Shown one piece after another: positions 1 through 8,190 of a stretch of 51,423 nt of DNA. The notes beneath the pieces are model-generated. The model was not told where the DNA came from, ran no database searches, and was given only the letters and a program-made list of their open reading frames with translations. This DNA is from Prevotella sp. (GTDB lineage: Bacteria; Bacteroidota; Bacteroidia; Bacteroidales; Bacteroidaceae): positions 1 through 51,423 of the forward strand of contig JAFPZD010000128.1 of assembly GCA_017417465.1 (NCBI GenBank), read 5' to 3'. Each line of letters begins with the position of its first letter. The first letter of the stretch is position 1. The position numbers and the translations under genes are program-made.

Positions 1-2
1 CT

Positions 3-3000
3 GATGCCGTGACGATGGAGTACAACGCGGGCGACATCCTCCGCTTCGACGGCACCAGCGACGGCATGCGCACCATCATGCACCTCACTCCCGAGTCGTC
101 GCACCCCGTGACGTTCGACTTCTTCCGCTGCCAGGATGCCGCAGGCTACAACTATCCCATCGTCCGCATTGGCGATATGCTCTGGATGCTGGAAGACCTG
201 CGCCCGCTGAAGATGGACGAGCTTATCAGAACCGACAAAGCGAACATCTGGAAAGGGGTAGGCGACTATGAGGCTGCCGAGTTCGTGGTGGGCGACCGTG
301 CCTACTACACCGTACAGGGTGCTCGCATGGCGATGCCCGAGGGCTGGGAGATGCCTTCCATCGACGAAATCTATGCAATGGTGAAGGAACTTGGTAACGA
401 CAGTCTGAAACTGGGCGACTTCATGAAGGATCGCGATGCCGACTGGCCAAAGTCTCTGGTTGAAGGTCCCGACACCATTCACATGCAACTGATGCCAAAC
501 GGCTACGTAAACAGGGATGGCGAACTGACAAGCGATGAGAGAACAGGTGCATGGCCCACCCGTACCACCATCAACCACGGATGCCCGGCAACTTTTGAGA
601 TTGGCGCGCTCAACTCCGTTTTCCATCCGTTGGTCATCCACGATAAGCGCTGCGCTTTTTCCGTTCGCGGCTGTCGCCCCGCTCCCTCCGTCTATCAGGA
701 GATGCTACAGACGTTGTTCGACTCCGAGAAGCAACCTGAGGTAGCGCCCATCAAGAAAATGCCCATGCAGTTGGTGAACACCAACGGACCGTTAGGCAGC
801 TATTATACTTACGGCTCCGCCCGCAACAGCATTTTCCTTGACTTCAGTGCGTGTCAGTGGAATTCAAGCACCAGCGAGAAACGTTCGGGTGTCCTCTATA
901 AAGACAAGTTAGAAGGTAAATGGTTGTTTGACTCCAAGAATCTGGTGCCACTGGATGTCAACGGAGCCTATTGCAACAATCACCTGAGAAAGGTGGCAGC
1001 CCAAGGCAATGCCGATGGTTACGAGAATGTGGTCTATGCTTCGTGGAGCCGTCCGTTCAAACAGCATTTCAACGGTGACCTCGTATTTGGCGAAGGTCTT
1101 GTCAATATAACTATTTTTGGAGACTCCACGAAAAACCATTCCATCCTTGAGAACTATGCCACACGTCCGCTGCTCGATGCAGATGGCAACGAATATCGGT
1201 GGAAAATGCCATACTATTTTATGGGTTATACTATTGCCGATAACGGTAACAGACAGCTTTATTGGATAGAAGTGGGATGTGAATATTATGCCCGCGCCTT
1301 CAACCTGAAGTGTATTCAGGACCAAACGGGCGACGGCTTGGATGAGATTGTGATGAACGTCGGCAATAAGATTGCCATTTTCGACGGTGCCACGCTCCGC
1401 TGCATCCGCGAACGGGAGTATACCGACGAAGGCAGCGATGTCGGCACAGCCAACATGCGCTTTGATGTGGCCGATGTCACCGGCGATGGTTTCGAGGACA
1501 TCGTCCTGCTCCTTAACAAGAACGTTGAACTGGGCTATCTCTATGTTTATAGCCAAGGCCAAATTGACCAGGAGCCTGTCTTTACGAAAATTCTTGGCTC
1601 GTCGTGTCTTTTCTGCGACGTGAAAGTGGGTAACATGAGCGGGCACGACTTACCAGAGATTGCCTTCCTGACACGAGGAAGAGTCAGTGAAACCAAGTTA
1701 CAGAAGACAGGCTATCTGTATGTATCACGCTTAGAATATGATGAGAATTTGGAACTTAAGGAAAAAGTTGTCCTGCCACGAACAAGCGTTGATTGTTTTG
1801 CTACGAACGAGAGTCAGTGTTTCCGTGTAGGCAATATGGACCTTGTGTTCGGTTATTTCCGCGGCCGCAGCTACAATCAGGACCTTGTGGTGGGCGATGG
1901 TTTGTGGCGCTTTGATGACGAACAGAAGAAACCAACCTATCGGTTCCAAGTTATGCCGAATGTAAAAACCACGAACTCCATTCCTGCAGATGCCATCATG
2001 GCAGTTCAGACCAGAGACAGTGGGGGCGACAAAGAAACCCTTATTTATATCTGGAACATTCCCTTAAGCGTTGATCAGAGGTCTTCAGACAATGATTCCC
2101 AATACAATACAGTGGCTGAGTTTCGGGAAGTGTGGCTCACAAATGATGGCAATACGGTAAACCATTCTAACAACTTCAATGTGGATATCTTCGGTTGGGG
2201 AAATGTTGGCGCCTGCTATAGCAATTGGAAGAATACGGAACTCTCAAGGTACTATAGGGGGGGAGGTTATAATGTGGAAATTATTTCTCATCCCGTCTTA
2301 TGCAAATTTGTAGACCGTGAGCGTGCCAAGCACTTCCGCTTCATCAGCCACGAGGTAACATTCAGCGAGCCTCGCATCTATGCTGCCATTGCCGCCGCAC
2401 CTTACTATAAGGGACTTGAAGGCGCTGACAATGCCCAAACGTCGTGGGGAAAGAACACATCCGACGGTACCAACATATCAAAGTCTGACGAATGGACGGG
2501 TTCGGTTATCATGGGTTACGAACACTCGTACAGTGCTCCGTTCCTCAGCGCCATGAAGGCCGGTGTGGAATTCACCGCCAAGGTCAGTGCAGGCGCAAGC
2601 ATTGCAACAGGCCACGAGGAAACAACCACCTACGGACAGATCTACACGGCTATCAAGGACCATGTCATCGTCATGCAGGCCATGCCTTACGATACCTATA
2701 CCTACGAGATCATAGGCAGTGACGAGCCCGACGATATCGGCATGAACTTCGTTGTATCCATGCCACGCGACCGCAGGTTTGTTGGCGTCAAGCTGGAAGA
2801 CTACGTTCGTCTGACCGCCGACCAGAAGGGAGTGGCAAAGCCTCAGAAATACCTGACAGCAACTCCCGGCGTGCCCAGCAGCTATCCGGTAAACTATAAA
2901 GACCTTCCCATGTTCATCGACAATGACCATCCGTTCCTGCAAGGTAAGGACGCCAACGATGGCGAAACCTACGAGATGGCGGGAACAGGCGGCTTCACCA

Positions 3001-3299
3001 CACGTTCCATCAGTCTTGCCACCAGCGACTCAAACACAAAAACGGTGAAAGTGGGCGTTGAAACAGAACTTGTTGCAACCGTCATGGGCGTCAAGGCCGG
3101 AGTGGGCTTCAGCTATAACAATACCAACGAGACCACCCACACCATCGGCAAGGAGTTTGTGGTGTCGGGGTCTGTCCCGGGCTTGCCGTCACTGAAAGAC
3201 CCCAAGTATCCGCAATTCAACTGGAATATCGTGTGGTACTATGTCAAGGACGAGGGTGGCATCTATCCCGTCGTGAACTATGCCGTAACGGAGAGATAA
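3..3299 (+). CDS. Giant exported FISUMP/VCBS-like protein, 5' end outside window
   Basis: This open frame is already running at the window edge, so the true start lies upstream. Its first visible residues (DAVTMEYNAGD) align with residues about 147 onward of the downstream paralogue at 3593-7306, so roughly 146 residues, probably a signal peptide and dockerin-like repeats, are missing from view. Visible parts in order: a FISUMP-type domain (about nt 120-690; 'YNYPIVRIGDMLWMLEDLR' through 'FSVRGCRPAPS'); a middle region with FG-GAP/VCBS-like Asp/Gly motifs ('DQTGDGLDEIV', 'DVTGDGFEDIVLL'); and a C-terminal region from about nt 2440 of alternating Ser/Thr/Val/Gly-rich strands resembling beta-pore-forming toxin modules. 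The stop at 3297-3299 is followed by a strong hairpin. Function unknown; an exported surface or secreted protein is inferred. The pore-former resemblance is my reading of strand patterning and not a profile hit. Confidence 0.85.
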   Translation, partial: DAVTMEYNAGDILRFDGTSDGMRTIMHLTPESSHPVTFDFFRCQDAAGYNYPIVRIGDMLWMLEDLRPLKMDELIRTDKANIWKGVGDYEAAEFVVGDRAYYTVQGARMAMPEGWEMPSIDEIYAMVKELGNDSLKLGDFMKDRDADWPKSLVEGPDTIHMQLMPNGYVNRDGELTSDERTGAWPTRTTINHGCPATFEIGALNSVFHPLVIHDKRCAFSVRGCRPAPSVYQEMLQTLFDSEKQPEVAPIKKMPMQLVNTNGPLGSYYTYGSARNSIFLDFSACQWNSSTSEKRSGVLYKDKLEGKWLFDSKNLVPLDVNGAYCNNHLRKVAAQGNADGYENVVYASWSRPFKQHFNGDLVFGEGLVNITIFGDSTKNHSILENYATRPLLDADGNEYRWKMPYYFMGYTIADNGNRQLYWIEVGCEYYARAFNLKCIQDQTGDGLDEIVMNVGNKIAIFDGATLRCIREREYTDEGSDVGTANMRFDVADVTGDGFEDIVLLLNKNVELGYLYVYSQGQIDQEPVFTKILGSSCLFCDVKVGNMSGHDLPEIAFLTRGRVSETKLQKTGYLYVSRLEYDENLELKEKVVLPRTSVDCFATNESQCFRVGNMDLVFGYFRGRSYNQDLVVGDGLWRFDDEQKKPTYRFQVMPNVKTTNSIPADAIMAVQTRDSGGDKETLIYIWNIPLSVDQRSSDNDSQYNTVAEFREVWLTNDGNTVNHSNNFNVDIFGWGNVGACYSNWKNTELSRYYRGGGYNVEIISHPVLCKFVDRERAKHFRFISHEVTFSEPRIYAAIAAAPYYKGLEGADNAQTSWGKNTSDGTNISKSDEWTGSVIMGYEHSYSAPFLSAMKAGVEFTAKVSAGASIATGHEETTTYGQIYTAIKDHVIVMQAMPYDTYTYEIIGSDEPDDIGMNFVVSMPRDRRFVGVKLEDYVRLTADQKGVAKPQKYLTATPGVPSSYPVNYKDLPMFIDNDHPFLQGKDANDGETYEMAGTGGFTTRSISLATSDSNTKTVKVGVETELVATVMGVKAGVGFSYNNTNETTHTIGKEFVVSGSVPGLPSLKDPKYPQFNWNIVWYYVKDEGGIYPVVNYAVTER

Positions 3300-3324
3300 C
3301 AGCGCTGACATTCACAGTATATTC

Positions 3325-3366
3325 GGGTGCTACCTTTGTGCAAGCAAAGATAGCACCCGTTTTGTA
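3325..3366 (+). terminator. Intrinsic terminator after first giant gene
   Basis: A 14-bp stem with one mismatch (arms 3325-3338 and 3345-3358, 6-nt loop) is followed by GTTTTGT. It lies 25 bp past the stop codon and separates the two paralogous genes transcriptionally. Confidence 0.7.
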
Positions 3367-3407
3367 TCTGCCCAGCAGGAAGAGAGCGGACTGAACCCTC
3401 TATAATC

Positions 3408-3428
3408 AACTACATCGTGACGCGGTAA
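3408..3428 (+). pseudogene. Possible 3' scar of a third paralogue (NYIVTR-stop)
   Basis: The 21 bases read Asn-Tyr-Ile-Val-Thr-Arg-stop, exactly the C-terminus of the gene ending at 7306 (7286-7306), with differences only at third codon positions of the last two sense codons. It lies between the two paralogues and has no open frame attached. This is most simply a leftover 3' end of a lost or recombined paralogue. A chance match cannot be excluded because it is short. Confidence 0.35.
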
Positions 3429-3527
3429 CATTACGTGGCACATCCTCCAACCAACTTTCTCTCCTTGAATTCGCGCTCTTTAACGTAGTTTAAGGGGTCG
3501 GCTACACTAATTAAAAAAAAAAATGTG

Positions 3528-3535
3528 TACCTTTG
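3528..3535 (+). promoter_or_regulatory. Bacteroidota -7 promoter element (TACCTTTG)
   Basis: TACCTTTG matches the Bacteroidota consensus TAnnTTTG and sits 58 bp before the ATG at 3593, just after an A-rich tract (3513-3523). It gives a leader of roughly 50 nt. No clear -33 TTTG is visible at the usual spacing. Confidence 0.65.
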
Positions 3536-3592
3536 TGCCCGCGCTCCCTCTAAAAACAGTCAATACTCAAACAACTCCAAACATTAACAACA

Positions 3593-6500
3593 ATGAACAG
3601 AACAACTACTTTCAAGGTCCGCGCAGCACTGATGCTGCTTGTGTCCATGCTCACCACTGCGACGTCAGCTGGTGCAGCCGACGTGATTGACCTCACGTTC
3701 GCCGGCCGTGGCGATGCCACCACGGTGGAGAGCGTAACCGTAACTAACCTGACACATCCCGACATTGCGCCCGTGACGCTGAGCGGCTCGGCCACTCTGC
3801 GCCTCATCGACATGGCCGCTGCCATGCGCAAGGGTGACGTCAACGTCGACAGCCAGGTGGGCATCGGCGACATTGTGGCCATCACCAACGTCATGGCCGG
3901 CACCGACACCGACACTGGTCTGAAGACCCGCTCCGACGTTAACGGCGACGGCACGGTGGGCATCGGCGACATTGTCGCCATCACCAACCTCATGGCCGGC
4001 AACTTCGGCTTCAACAACGCCGGCGGCAACGCCGTGACGATGCAGTTCAACGCTGGCGACATCCTCCGCTTCGAGGGCACCAGCGGCCGGATGCGCACCA
4101 TCATGCACCTCAGCCCCGAGTCGTCACACCCCGTGACTTTAGACTTCTTCCGCTGCCAGGATGCATCTGGCTACAACTATCCGATTGTCCGCATCGGCGA
4201 CATGCTGTGGATGATGGAGGACCTGCGCCCACAGACGATGCCCAACCTCACCACAACCGAAAAAGTTAACTTGTGGAAGAAAGTTGGGGCGACCGACTCT
4301 GCTGTGTTCGTCAGCAACGAAAGGGGTTACTACAATGTACCGGGTGCCCGCAAGGCGATGCCTGCAGGGTGGGAGATGCCCAGCATCGACGAGATGTATG
4401 CCCTTGTGAAAGAGATGGAAGTCGACACCCTGCTTTGGGGCGACTTCCTGAAAGACCGCACCGGCTACAAATGGGACAAGGCGCTGATAGAAGGCCCTGA
4501 CTCCGTCCACCTGCAGCTGCTGCCCAACGGCTACATCGACGCCACCGGCGAGCTGACAGACGAAGAGGTGATGGGTGCCTGGCTCACCCGCAACACTATG
4601 CGCCACGGCTGTCCCGTGACCTTCGAAATCAATGCGCTCAACTCGCAGCTCTATCCCATGGTCATCCATGAGAAAGGCTGCGGCTTTACCGTCCGCGGCT
4701 GCCGTCCGGCACCGTCGGTCTATACGGAGATGCTGGAGCAGCAGAAATTCTTGGAAACCGAGAATACGTCGGCAAGGCATAAGATTCCTATGCAGTTAGT
4801 GAACGACAACGGCCCCCTCGGAGCCTACTACACCTTCGGTGCTGACCGCAAGAGCATCTTTTTCGACTATAGCTTTACATTGAATACTAAGTATGATGGT
4901 TCAACCGCCTGTACGAAACGCTCAGGTATTCTTTATAGGAACACTGCAGGAACATGGACGGGCGAAAACAAGCAGTTTGTACCTCTGGATGTGAACGGAG
5001 CCGATTACCAGCACCATCTGCGCAAGGTGGCTCCTCAGGGCAATGCCGACGGTTACGAAAACGTGGTCTATGCCAGTTGGAGCCTGCCTTTCCAAGCATT
5101 ATATCCATATAGTGCAACACCCACTGTGGCAGGCGAAGGCGTAGTCCGCATCTCCATCTTTGGCGACTCCATCCGCAACCATGCCATGCTCAATGACTAT
5201 CGACTGACGCTGCTCGACTCCTCTGGCAATGAATACAAGTGGGAGATGCCATTTGTCGGTGTGTGGAGCCGTAGACGACCCGGTTATGAAGATAACAATT
5301 GCTATCTCAGTGACATCAGATATGAATACTATGCCCGTGCCTTCAACCTCAATTGCATTCAAGACCAGACGGGCGACGGCGTGGAGGAAATCGTGATGAA
5401 CGTGGGCGACAAGATTGCCGTGTTCGACGGTGCCAGCATGAAGTGCTTGCGTGAAAGGAGAATATCGAGTACGAGAACCTTTACTGGCTCAGCTCACATG
5501 CGTTTCGATGTGGCCGACGTCAATGGCGATGGCTATGAGGACATCGTTCTCTTGGTGGACGAGGAGTTAACTGGTGGACACCTTTATATCTATGATAAGG
5601 GGCATCTCGACGAAAAGCCAATCTTTACGAAGCCCATCTTCTACCCATTAACCTTCTGCGATGTCAAGGTAGGTAACATGAGCGGGTTCGAACTGCCCGA
5701 TATTGCCCTTTTGATGCGAGGCACTATTAGTGAGAGCGAAGAAGAACTGAAGAAACAGGGTACACTTATCGTTTTCCGTCTTGCATATAACAGCGATATG
5801 GAATTGGAAGAATCGCATCCGAATGTACAGACGGTTGATTGCTTCTACGCTGCCAGCCATCGCAAATGGGTTCTGGGCAATATGACTCTTTGTTTCGGCT
5901 ATTTCCGTGGCCGCGATGTTAAAGACTTGGATGGCAACACGGTAAGTTATCCACAAGACCTTGTCGTAGGCTGTAATTTGTATCGTTGGGACGAACAGGA
6001 GGCTAAGCCTGTTTGTCTGACAAGCATCTTACAATCAGACCGATACACTGTTCCTGCCGATGCCATCATGGCCGTACAAACTAAAAAAGGCGACAAGGAG
6101 AGTCTGGTCTATTTTGAGCACGATCACTTGTTTTGTTCTTCATCTTGGCCACGTAGTAACTCCAAACTGTGTGAGCGTTGGTTAGACACTGATGGTAAGA
6201 CAGTGAAGTCAAAGAGTGACTTTGGTTCAAGTATCTTCGGGTGGACTGATTCGCAGATGACTCGATTTCTTAATATGGAAACTAACCAAGAAACGAATGC
6301 CCATCCCGTGCTCTGCAAGTTCGCCGACCGTGAGCGTCCCATGAAGTTCAAGTTCAAGAGCCACGAGCTGAACTTCAGCGAGCCGCGCATCTACGCCGTC
6401 ATCGCCGCTCCACCTTACTACAAGGACCTCGGCCCTGGCGGTGCCACCACGTGGGGCAAGAGCTCTACCACCAGCAACAGCACAGCCACGTCTGATGAAT

Positions 6501-7306
6501 GGGGCGGCTCCGTTATTGCCGGCTACGAGCATTCCTACAGTGTGCCCTTCTTCAGCTCCGCTGAGGTCGGCGTGGAGTTTACTACCAAGGTGAGCGTGGC
6601 AGGCGGCATTGCCACCGAACATGAGGTGACTATGGGCAGCGGGCAGGAATACTCTGTCTCTGAGGAACATTCAGTCGTGATGCAGGCAACGCCCTTCGAC
6701 ACTTACCGCTACGAGATTATCGACAGCGCCGACCCCGACGAGGAAGGGATGGAGTTCGTGGTGTCTATGCCGCGTGAACGCACCTTCAAGCTCATGACCT
6801 TGCCGACTTATGTGAGGCTGATGGCCAGCCAGAAGAATGTGGCAAGGCCGCAGCGGTTCCTCACCTCTACGCCCGGCAACCCATGGAGCTATCCCATGAA
6901 CTACGACAACGAGATCAAGTTCGTGGACGATGCCCACCCCTTCCTGAAGGGTAAGGATATGAACCAAGGCTACACCAACGAGTCAGTGCCCGATGGCATC
7001 GGCAACAGCGCTACCCGCTCATTGAGCATGGCTACTAGCGACTCCAAGACCAAGTCGGTAAGCTTAGAGGTGGAGACGGAGCTCGTAGCAACGGTTGGCG
7101 GCGCGAAGGCCGGCGTGGGCTTCAACTACGGTCACACGAAAGAGAACACCCACACCATCGGCCAGGAGTTCTCCGTTGGAGGCACGGTGTCTGGTATACC
7201 GTATAACGACCCCGACCATCCGGAGTTCAAGTGGAACGTGGTGTGGTACTACGTGAAGGATGCCGGCGGCATCTATCCCGTGGTGAACTACATCGTGACA
7301 CGTTAA
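3593..7306 (+). CDS. Giant exported protein: dockerin-like, FISUMP, VCBS-like, pore-former-like tail
   Basis: This 1237-residue protein has a clear signal peptide (residues 1-28, cleavage near AGA/AD). Residues about 81-136 hold two dockerin type I/EF-hand-like repeats ('GDVNVDSQVGIGDIVAITN' and 'SDVNGDGTVGIGDIVAITN'). Residues about 188-385 are a FISUMP-type domain ending in 'FTVRGCRPAPS'. Around 588-660 are FG-GAP/VCBS-like motifs ('DQTGDGVEEIVMNVGD', 'DVNGDGYEDIVLL'). From about 964 to the end there are two Ser/Thr-rich amphipathic beta segments reminiscent of ETX/MTX2 or aerolysin-like modules. It is a tandem paralogue of the gene at 3-3299. Dockerin-like repeats in Bacteroidales are usually not cellulosomal. 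A calcium-stabilised surface or secreted protein is inferred; substrate and role are unknown. It has its own promoter and a strong downstream hairpin, so it is probably monocistronic. Confidence 0.9.
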   Translation: MNRTTTFKVRAALMLLVSMLTTATSAGAADVIDLTFAGRGDATTVESVTVTNLTHPDIAPVTLSGSATLRLIDMAAAMRKGDVNVDSQVGIGDIVAITNVMAGTDTDTGLKTRSDVNGDGTVGIGDIVAITNLMAGNFGFNNAGGNAVTMQFNAGDILRFEGTSGRMRTIMHLSPESSHPVTLDFFRCQDASGYNYPIVRIGDMLWMMEDLRPQTMPNLTTTEKVNLWKKVGATDSAVFVSNERGYYNVPGARKAMPAGWEMPSIDEMYALVKEMEVDTLLWGDFLKDRTGYKWDKALIEGPDSVHLQLLPNGYIDATGELTDEEVMGAWLTRNTMRHGCPVTFEINALNSQLYPMVIHEKGCGFTVRGCRPAPSVYTEMLEQQKFLETENTSARHKIPMQLVNDNGPLGAYYTFGADRKSIFFDYSFTLNTKYDGSTACTKRSGILYRNTAGTWTGENKQFVPLDVNGADYQHHLRKVAPQGNADGYENVVYASWSLPFQALYPYSATPTVAGEGVVRISIFGDSIRNHAMLNDYRLTLLDSSGNEYKWEMPFVGVWSRRRPGYEDNNCYLSDIRYEYYARAFNLNCIQDQTGDGVEEIVMNVGDKIAVFDGASMKCLRERRISSTRTFTGSAHMRFDVADVNGDGYEDIVLLVDEELTGGHLYIYDKGHLDEKPIFTKPIFYPLTFCDVKVGNMSGFELPDIALLMRGTISESEEELKKQGTLIVFRLAYNSDMELEESHPNVQTVDCFYAASHRKWVLGNMTLCFGYFRGRDVKDLDGNTVSYPQDLVVGCNLYRWDEQEAKPVCLTSILQSDRYTVPADAIMAVQTKKGDKESLVYFEHDHLFCSSSWPRSNSKLCERWLDTDGKTVKSKSDFGSSIFGWTDSQMTRFLNMETNQETNAHPVLCKFADRERPMKFKFKSHELNFSEPRIYAVIAAPPYYKDLGPGGATTWGKSSTTSNSTATSDEWGGSVIAGYEHSYSVPFFSSAEVGVEFTTKVSVAGGIATEHEVTMGSGQEYSVSEEHSVVMQATPFDTYRYEIIDSADPDEEGMEFVVSMPRERTFKLMTLPTYVRLMASQKNVARPQRFLTSTPGNPWSYPMNYDNEIKFVDDAHPFLKGKDMNQGYTNESVPDGIGNSATRSLSMATSDSKTKSVSLEVETELVATVGGAKAGVGFNYGHTKENTHTIGQEFSVGGTVSGIPYNDPDHPEFKWNVVWYYVKDAGGIYPVVNYIVTR

Positions 7307-7316
7307 CAGGCATTCC

Positions 7317-7354
7317 ACCCGTTCGGCGGGCATGCACTTTCCTGCCGAACGGGT
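7317..7354 (+). terminator. Strong hairpin after second giant gene
   Basis: A 14-bp stem with one G-T pair (arms 7317-7330 and 7341-7354, 10-nt loop) begins 10 bp after the stop codon. No T-run follows, so it may act as an mRNA 3'-end stabiliser as much as an intrinsic terminator. Confidence 0.55.
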
Positions 7355-7513
7355 CCTGATTTAGCCCAAACACATATAAAGCATTTCCTTTACACCAGTA
7401 GAATAAAAAGTTGCTATTTATAGAGGAAATCGGTTATTAGAAACATTATTCGTAAGACCTCCCCTAACAACTCCTGTAGGAGGGGGATAAGTTACCTATT
7501 TAATTACTTTTGT

Positions 7514-7600
7514 AAACCGAAAATATCCTACACTTCCTACACTTCCTGCACCCAAAATTAGGTGTAGGAAGTGTAGGAAGTGTAGGATGTTTTTCGGTTT
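7514..7600. repeat. Palindrome with 9-bp-repeat arms, copy A
   Basis: Two arms of about 40 bp (7514-7553 and 7560-7600) are near-perfect inverted copies. Each arm is built from three 9-bp direct repeats of the type TCCTACACT, flanked outside by AAACCGAAAA. The centre reads TGCACCCAAAATTAGGTG. The same architecture and a nearly identical centre recur at 7810-7889 with a different 9-mer. Confidence 0.85.
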
Positions 7601-7601
7601 G

Positions 7602-7765
7602 TCTCGGGTTTTGCGTTCTGAATCTCGAGAATTGCGAGCTGATTCTCGGGTTTTGCGAGTTTATTCTCGAGAATTTCGAGCTGATTCTCGAGAATTGCGA
7701 GCTGATTCTCGGGTTTTGCGAGTTTATTCTCGAGAATTGCGAGCTGATTCTCGAGAGTTACGAAT
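7602..7765. repeat. 21-bp tandem repeat array, about 8 units
   Basis: TCTCG starts occur at 7602, 7623, 7644, 7665, 7686, 7707, 7728 and 7749, an exact 21-bp period. Two unit types alternate: one with the palindrome TTCTCGAGAA followed by TTGCGAGCTGA, and one with TTCTCGGGTTTTGCGAGTTTA. Because 21 is a multiple of three, one frame stays open (7587-7808) and would encode Ser-Arg-x-Leu-Arg-x-x heptads. I see no evidence that it is a gene. The array lies between palindromes A and B. Confidence 0.85.
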
Positions 7766-7809
7766 GAAGAGAGGTGGGTATAGAAAAGACAAAAAGTATT
7801 TGAGTTAAC

Positions 7810-7889
7810 AAAAAAACATCCCGCTCATCCCGCTCATCTTGCACCCAAAAATAAGTGCGGGATGAGCGGGATGAGCGGGATGTTTTTTT
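7810..7889. repeat. Palindrome with 9-bp-repeat arms, copy B
   Basis: Arms 7810-7844 and 7855-7889 are inverted copies made of three 9-bp repeats of the type CCCGCTCAT, flanked outside by seven A or T. The centre, TGCACCCAAAAATAAGTGC, is almost the same as in copy A although the arm 9-mer differs. This shared design and centre argue for one repeat family. Confidence 0.85.
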
Positions 7890-7979
7890 ACTTAAATTGA
7901 GTACAAGTACACTTCGAAGTGTAGCATTCCGCCAGTAAGGGCAGGTCAAATCAAGTAAACGACAACCACGAATGGAGCT

Positions 7980-8172
7980 TTATACAACAGTCAATAATTC
8001 ACGACCTATTTTGTGGATACCATCCACGATGCGCTGCCGCTGTTGTCGACGTGGTCGTTTCAATCCGTTAGCATAGTGCGACAGTTGATGCTGGTTAATA
8101 CCTGAAGCACGACTAATAGCTGCCAACGAAATGAATGGCTCATAGGCCTGCCATACCCTGACCGTTCCGCTG
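7980..8172 (-). pseudogene. HicB-type antitoxin, C-terminal HTH remnant
   Basis: Read on the minus strand, an open frame from the GH3 stop to TAA at 7980-7982 encodes '...ISRASGINQHQLSHYANG' followed by 'RQRIVDGIHKIGRELLTVV'. This matches my memory of the C-terminal helix-turn-helix of Bacteroidota HicB antitoxins (GINQxQLxHYASG...K.I..A.H.LG.ELL.V). The N-terminal RNase-H-like part and any start codon are absent, and no HicA toxin gene is visible nearby. It appears to be the relic of a toxin-antitoxin locus truncated at the 3' end of bglX. Confidence 0.6.
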
Positions 8173-8190
8173 TTACTGGACGGTCAGGGT
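8155..8190 (-). terminator. Hairpin spanning the bglX stop codon
   Basis: ACCCTGACCGT (8155-8165) and ACGGTCAGGGT (8180-8190) are perfect 11-bp inverted repeats with the bglX stop codon (8173-8175) in the loop. On the minus strand it could terminate the bglX transcript, but no T-run follows. It also marks the junction with the HicB remnant, so it could be a recombination footprint. Confidence 0.45.

Noticed and set aside
3843-4001. Cellulosomal dockerin implying a scaffoldin
   Set aside because: The repeats resemble dockerin EF-hands, but such repeats are common in Bacteroidales without cohesins and no cohesin or scaffoldin is seen here.
7587-7808. 73-codon frame with Ser-Arg-x-Leu-Arg heptads as a small repetitive protein
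   Set aside because: The frame stays open only because the 21-bp unit is a multiple of three; it starts inside palindrome A and ends at palindrome B, with no promoter or ribosome site.
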